From Carboxylicivirga sediminis (GTDB lineage: Bacteria; Bacteroidota; Bacteroidia; Bacteroidales; Marinilabiliaceae): a stretch of 64,000 nucleotides of DNA. A program made the translations under genes and the position numbers. The stretch covers positions 22,792 through 86,791 of the forward strand of contig NZ_JAGTAR010000027.1 of the NCBI RefSeq assembly GCF_018156225.1. Reading direction: 5' to 3'. The notes beneath the pieces were generated by a model. The model did not search any database and had not been told where the DNA came from. It saw only the letters and a program-made list of their open reading frames with translations. This document shows, one piece after another, positions 61,483 to 64,000 of this stretch (position 1 is the first letter of the stretch; each line of letters starts with the position of its first letter).

Positions 61483-63000
61483 ATGAGTTTGATATTTAAG
61501 AAAATTAAAGTTGAATTTTATTTTACTCTGTTTTTTATAGTAAGTATTTGTTTTGTACACGCACTTAGTTTTGATAAAATGCCAACACGAATCCATGCCT
61601 GGGCACAAAGTGACCACTATGCATTGGCTTTAGGATTTATAAATAATGGTTTTGACTTCTTTCATCCACAAACCTATTCACTTAATCACCAATTTCCCCC
61701 AGAACAAGAAGTTGATGTTCCAAAAGGAATTACAGCAGTCGATTTTCCATTGTTGCATTACATTGTCGGATTTATTATGTATTTAACAGGAATAAAGGAA
61801 CCATGGATATTTCGATTAGTATCATTATTGTTTAGTTACGTTGGATTACTTTACCTTTTCAGGATTTTATATGATTTAAAAGGTTTATGGATTTCATTGT
61901 TTGCGGTTAGTTTTGTTATGTTTCAGCCTATCTACTGTTATTATCAAAATGGTTTCCATGTATCTTCAGCTGCTTTTAGTACGCAGTTAATAGGTATTAG
62001 TTTGATGTTGAAGTATTTCTATAAGCCAAGTTCCAGAACTTTTTACGTTGGAGTTTTATTTCTTACACTTGCAGCTTTAATGAGGTTTACTCAAGTAATC
62101 ACTTTAATAGCCTTATTTTGTAGCTTTGTATTAAGATTCATAAGTACTCGCAAGTATAATGGTAAAATGCTAGCAGTGTTTATGGGATTATTCCTAATTG
62201 GCGGATATTTTGTTTATAATAAACATTTAGCATCTCTTTATGGCTCTGTTTTTCTGGGTAGTCCATTACCTGCAGAAACTTTTAGAGATTTTATGTTTCA
62301 AATATTTTATATTGCAAAGTCTTATCTAAGAGGCTTTCTTCCCTTTCTACATTTATTCGTATTTATTGTGGTATTGATAAATGTTCCGAAAGAAAAATGG
62401 AACTTGAACTCGTTTTGGCTTCAATGGCTTGGATTCTCATTATTTGGAACCTTTGTATTTAGTCTCCTAATGTCATGGAGCTTGTCAGCACATGACTACT
62501 ATTCTCTGGATACATGGATGGCTCCTTTAGTAATTTGTCTTATTTGGGCATTAATGAATATTGAAACAAAAGGTTATAGTATGAAGGGTATTAGTTTGTT
62601 TGTTGTATTGTTTGTAATCGGTGCTTTTTCTATTGCATTAGAAAACCAACTGAGAAAGTATGATGAAAAAATTGAAGTTCGGGGGGTTGATCTTACAATT
62701 GAAACTTTCAAAGAAAGCTCAAACTACTTGAATTCAATAATTCCGGATGAATCACGAGTCATAGTTATTACTGGAAGTGGTTGGAACTCCCCAATGATGG
62801 GTTGGAAAAGGCCCGTTTTTAGGGTAGCTTGGAAATTTGAAGAACAAATACCTACAGAGTTAGATAAAGGGTATGATTTTATTGTTACCCAGAATAAGAG
62901 TATTGATGAAGAGGTTATAAAGAACTATCCAGATTTTTATAATCGGGTAGAGCTTATTGGTTCTAACGGGAAAGTTAGTATCTGGCATACTAAATTATAA
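61483..63000 (+). CDS. Multi-pass membrane protein, GT-C (ArnT/PMT)-like
   Basis: 505 residues, about eleven TM helices from residue 12 to 390, then a soluble C-terminal tail (about 395-505). The first periplasmic loop, AWAQSDHYALALGFINNGFD, followed by an aromatic stretch and FPLLHYIVGF, is the usual catalytic-loop layout of GT-C glycosyltransferases that use polyprenyl-linked sugars, with an Asp in the first loop. I see no closer family. The gene is markedly more AT-rich than both neighbours and uses AT-ending codons, so transfer from another genome is possible. It follows the GNAT gene by 23 bases and ends at a bidirectional terminator. Confidence 0.6.
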   Translation: MSLIFKKIKVEFYFTLFFIVSICFVHALSFDKMPTRIHAWAQSDHYALALGFINNGFDFFHPQTYSLNHQFPPEQEVDVPKGITAVDFPLLHYIVGFIMYLTGIKEPWIFRLVSLLFSYVGLLYLFRILYDLKGLWISLFAVSFVMFQPIYCYYQNGFHVSSAAFSTQLIGISLMLKYFYKPSSRTFYVGVLFLTLAALMRFTQVITLIALFCSFVLRFISTRKYNGKMLAVFMGLFLIGGYFVYNKHLASLYGSVFLGSPLPAETFRDFMFQIFYIAKSYLRGFLPFLHLFVFIVVLINVPKEKWNLNSFWLQWLGFSLFGTFVFSLLMSWSLSAHDYYSLDTWMAPLVICLIWALMNIETKGYSMKGISLFVVLFVIGAFSIALENQLRKYDEKIEVRGVDLTIETFKESSNYLNSIIPDESRVIVITGSGWNSPMMGWKRPVFRVAWKFEEQIPTELDKGYDFIVTQNKSIDEEVIKNYPDFYNRVELIGSNGKVSIWHTKL

Positions 63001-63003
63001 TTG

Positions 63004-63025
63004 AAGGCCCTTTAAGGGCCTTTAT
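63004..63025. terminator. Bidirectional terminator between convergent genes
   Basis: AAGGCCCTT-TAAGGGCCTT palindrome with TTTATT on one side; it serves the GT-C-like gene and the M28 peptidase gene. Confidence 0.75.
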
Positions 63026-63027
63026 TC

Positions 63028-63840
63028 TTATTCAGGTTTTATTACTTCATTAAGGTCGATGCTCTCGGCATTGGCAAGCGAATAGAGGCCTAAATAAAGC
63101 CATTTGCTCACGTCTTCCATTATTTCCGGCACCAAGGTTTCGGGTGTGTCCGCCGGATGATGATAATAGAGTTTTTTAACCCGATCGGTGCAATGTACGC
63201 TCAATGCTCTGAAGCCATGTTGAGATAGAGCCATGCCATCAGTTCTTGGGCGCCCTTTGTATGAGCGGTTCAGATAGTTGGTTTTCATAGTGCGGTGGAT
63301 GAATTGCTTGTTGCTCGCTTCAAAATGTTTGTAGATATCAGGAAACGATTGACCACCGCCAAAGTACAGGCCATTGCCATTACCAACCATGTCGAGGTTG
63401 ATGTAGCAAATGGTTTTATCCTTGTTGAATAAAGGATCCTTTGCATACTCCAACGCGCCAAGCAAGCCTTTTTCTTCGGCCCCGATAAAAAAGAAAGCGA
63501 TGGTTCGCTTGGGAGCTGGCAGATTCGACAGGGCTCTTGCCGCCGCCATGATGTCGGCTACTCCAGACGCATTATCGAGCGCACCCGGAAACAGTTCGCC
63601 CAGGTTGCCTTGGCCGTCGAGATGTGCGCCTACCATGATTACTTCATCTTTTAACAAAGGATCAGAGCCTGGAATAATACCAATCACATTGGCATAGGAA
63701 CCATCTGGATGGTATTCAGTATCCGCCGAAAGGGTAACCTTATGTTTGAGCTCAATGCTTTGTGGCTTATTCTTTTCTTTGAGTGTTTTTCGAATTTTCT
63801 CAAGACTTAAATTACGTGCAAAAAAGAATTCTTCAGCCAC
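63028..63840 (-). CDS. M28 family metallopeptidase, catalytic domain; upstream reading frame broken
   Basis: The zinc aminopeptidase domain is intact: GAHLDGQGN (metal His and Asp), GALDNASGVADIM, FIGAEEKGLLGA (catalytic Glu), YINLDMVGNG, and YHHPADTPETL (last His). The nominal start is GTG 63838-63840, but it falls inside conserved-looking sequence: the frame continues upstream as SPGIHYNNDIIYCHIDDK, the end of a PA-like domain, and then meets TGA at 63925-63927. Other frames further upstream give VNAADGAF, also PA-like, with more stops. So the gene is either a pseudogene with frameshifts in the PA domain or has sequence errors. The remaining N-terminus would lie beyond the right edge. Confidence 0.7.
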   Translation of the reverse strand: MAEEFFFARNLSLEKIRKTLKEKNKPQSIELKHKVTLSADTEYHPDGSYANVIGIIPGSDPLLKDEVIMVGAHLDGQGNLGELFPGALDNASGVADIMAAARALSNLPAPKRTIAFFFIGAEEKGLLGALEYAKDPLFNKDKTICYINLDMVGNGNGLYFGGGQSFPDIYKHFEASNKQFIHRTMKTNYLNRSYKGRPRTDGMALSQHGFRALSVHCTDRVKKLYYHHPADTPETLVPEIMEDVSKWLYLGLYSLANAESIDLNEVIKPE

Positions 63841-64000
63841 TTTATCATCAATATGGCAATAGATGATATCGTTGTTGTAATGGATACCTGGGCTTGCAAT
63901 TTTAGATATCGTTAGTTTGTGGAATCACTATTCCAGCATACTAAAAAAGAATCAAACGTGATCTTTAACTTAGGCAAAAAGCTCCATCTGCTGCATTAAC

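Overview
The window reads as chromosomal DNA of a Bacteroidetes bacterium, most likely of the Bacteroidales/Marinilabiliales type. The pointers are families largely confined to that phylum (DUF4270, DUF4954, DUF4493, DUF5689, DUF5723, DUF5777, BACON, two-component sensors with Reg_prop propellers, BlaR-type M56 peptidases with a TonB tail), promoters of the form TTTG-N18-20-TAnnTTTG, starts without Shine-Dalgarno sequences, many outer-membrane barrels, and a methylmalonyl-CoA mutase pair typical of propionate/succinate metabolism. No rRNA, tRNA, CRISPR array, transposase or phage gene was seen.

Layout. 1-1160: N-terminal part of a subtilisin-like protease running off the left edge. 1.3-3.8 kb: operon of two related outer-membrane barrels, one fused to WG repeats. 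3.9-6.4 kb: flavodoxin-fold reductase, then a BlaI repressor/M56-TonB sensor pair whose promoter lies between two matching inverted repeats. 6.5-8.6 kb: YyaL-type thioredoxin-domain protein. 8.7-10.8 kb: lipoprotein plus DUF5723 barrel. 10.8-12.6 kb: palindrome-rich intergenic DNA, an HU-related protein and a small barrel. 12.6-16.5 kb (mostly minus): TPR-like lipoprotein, RlpA, DUF502, MmcQ/YjbR, YraN, LD-carboxypeptidase, with iterated inverted repeats between them. 16.7-25.1 kb: metG, a secreted unknown, a DMT exporter, and methylmalonyl-CoA mutase mutA/mutB interrupted by a four-helix-bundle (23S-IVP-like) gene carrying its own flanking repeats. 25.1-29.0 kb: an LRR protein with a structured leader, a small barrel, an MFS pump. 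29.5-32.5 kb: DUF5777 barrel, monoheme cytochrome c, and a methyl-accepting chemotaxis protein with a periplasmic CxxCH heme site.

32.9-43.0 kb is the most striking part. A same-strand locus holds endonuclease I, a TonB-dependent receptor, two surface lipoproteins (DUF5689 / DUF4493 / choice-of-anchor J), an endonuclease-exonuclease-phosphatase enzyme and a BACON-DNA/RNA non-specific endonuclease. Three unrelated nucleases around one receptor, with a binding module shared by a nuclease and a lipoprotein, suggest a nucleic-acid capture and import locus organised like a polysaccharide utilisation locus but without SusD. Directly downstream lie an alpha/beta hydrolase abutting a PAS sensor kinase, and a Reg_prop sensor kinase that lacks the receiver and AraC parts of hybrid PUL sensors.

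49.1-52.3 kb (minus): radA, rfaE2, panD, panC. 52.5-55.1 kb: a short glycogen-synthase-like protein and a DUF4270 lipoprotein. 55.3-60.1 kb: DUF4954, nagB, glmS, a hexosamine-phosphate block. 60.3-63.0 kb: lipoprotein, GNAT acetyltransferase, AT-rich multi-pass GT-C-like membrane protein. 63.0-64.0 kb (minus): an M28 metallopeptidase whose catalytic domain is intact but whose upstream reading frame is broken. All names come from reading translations and motifs; no database search was run.
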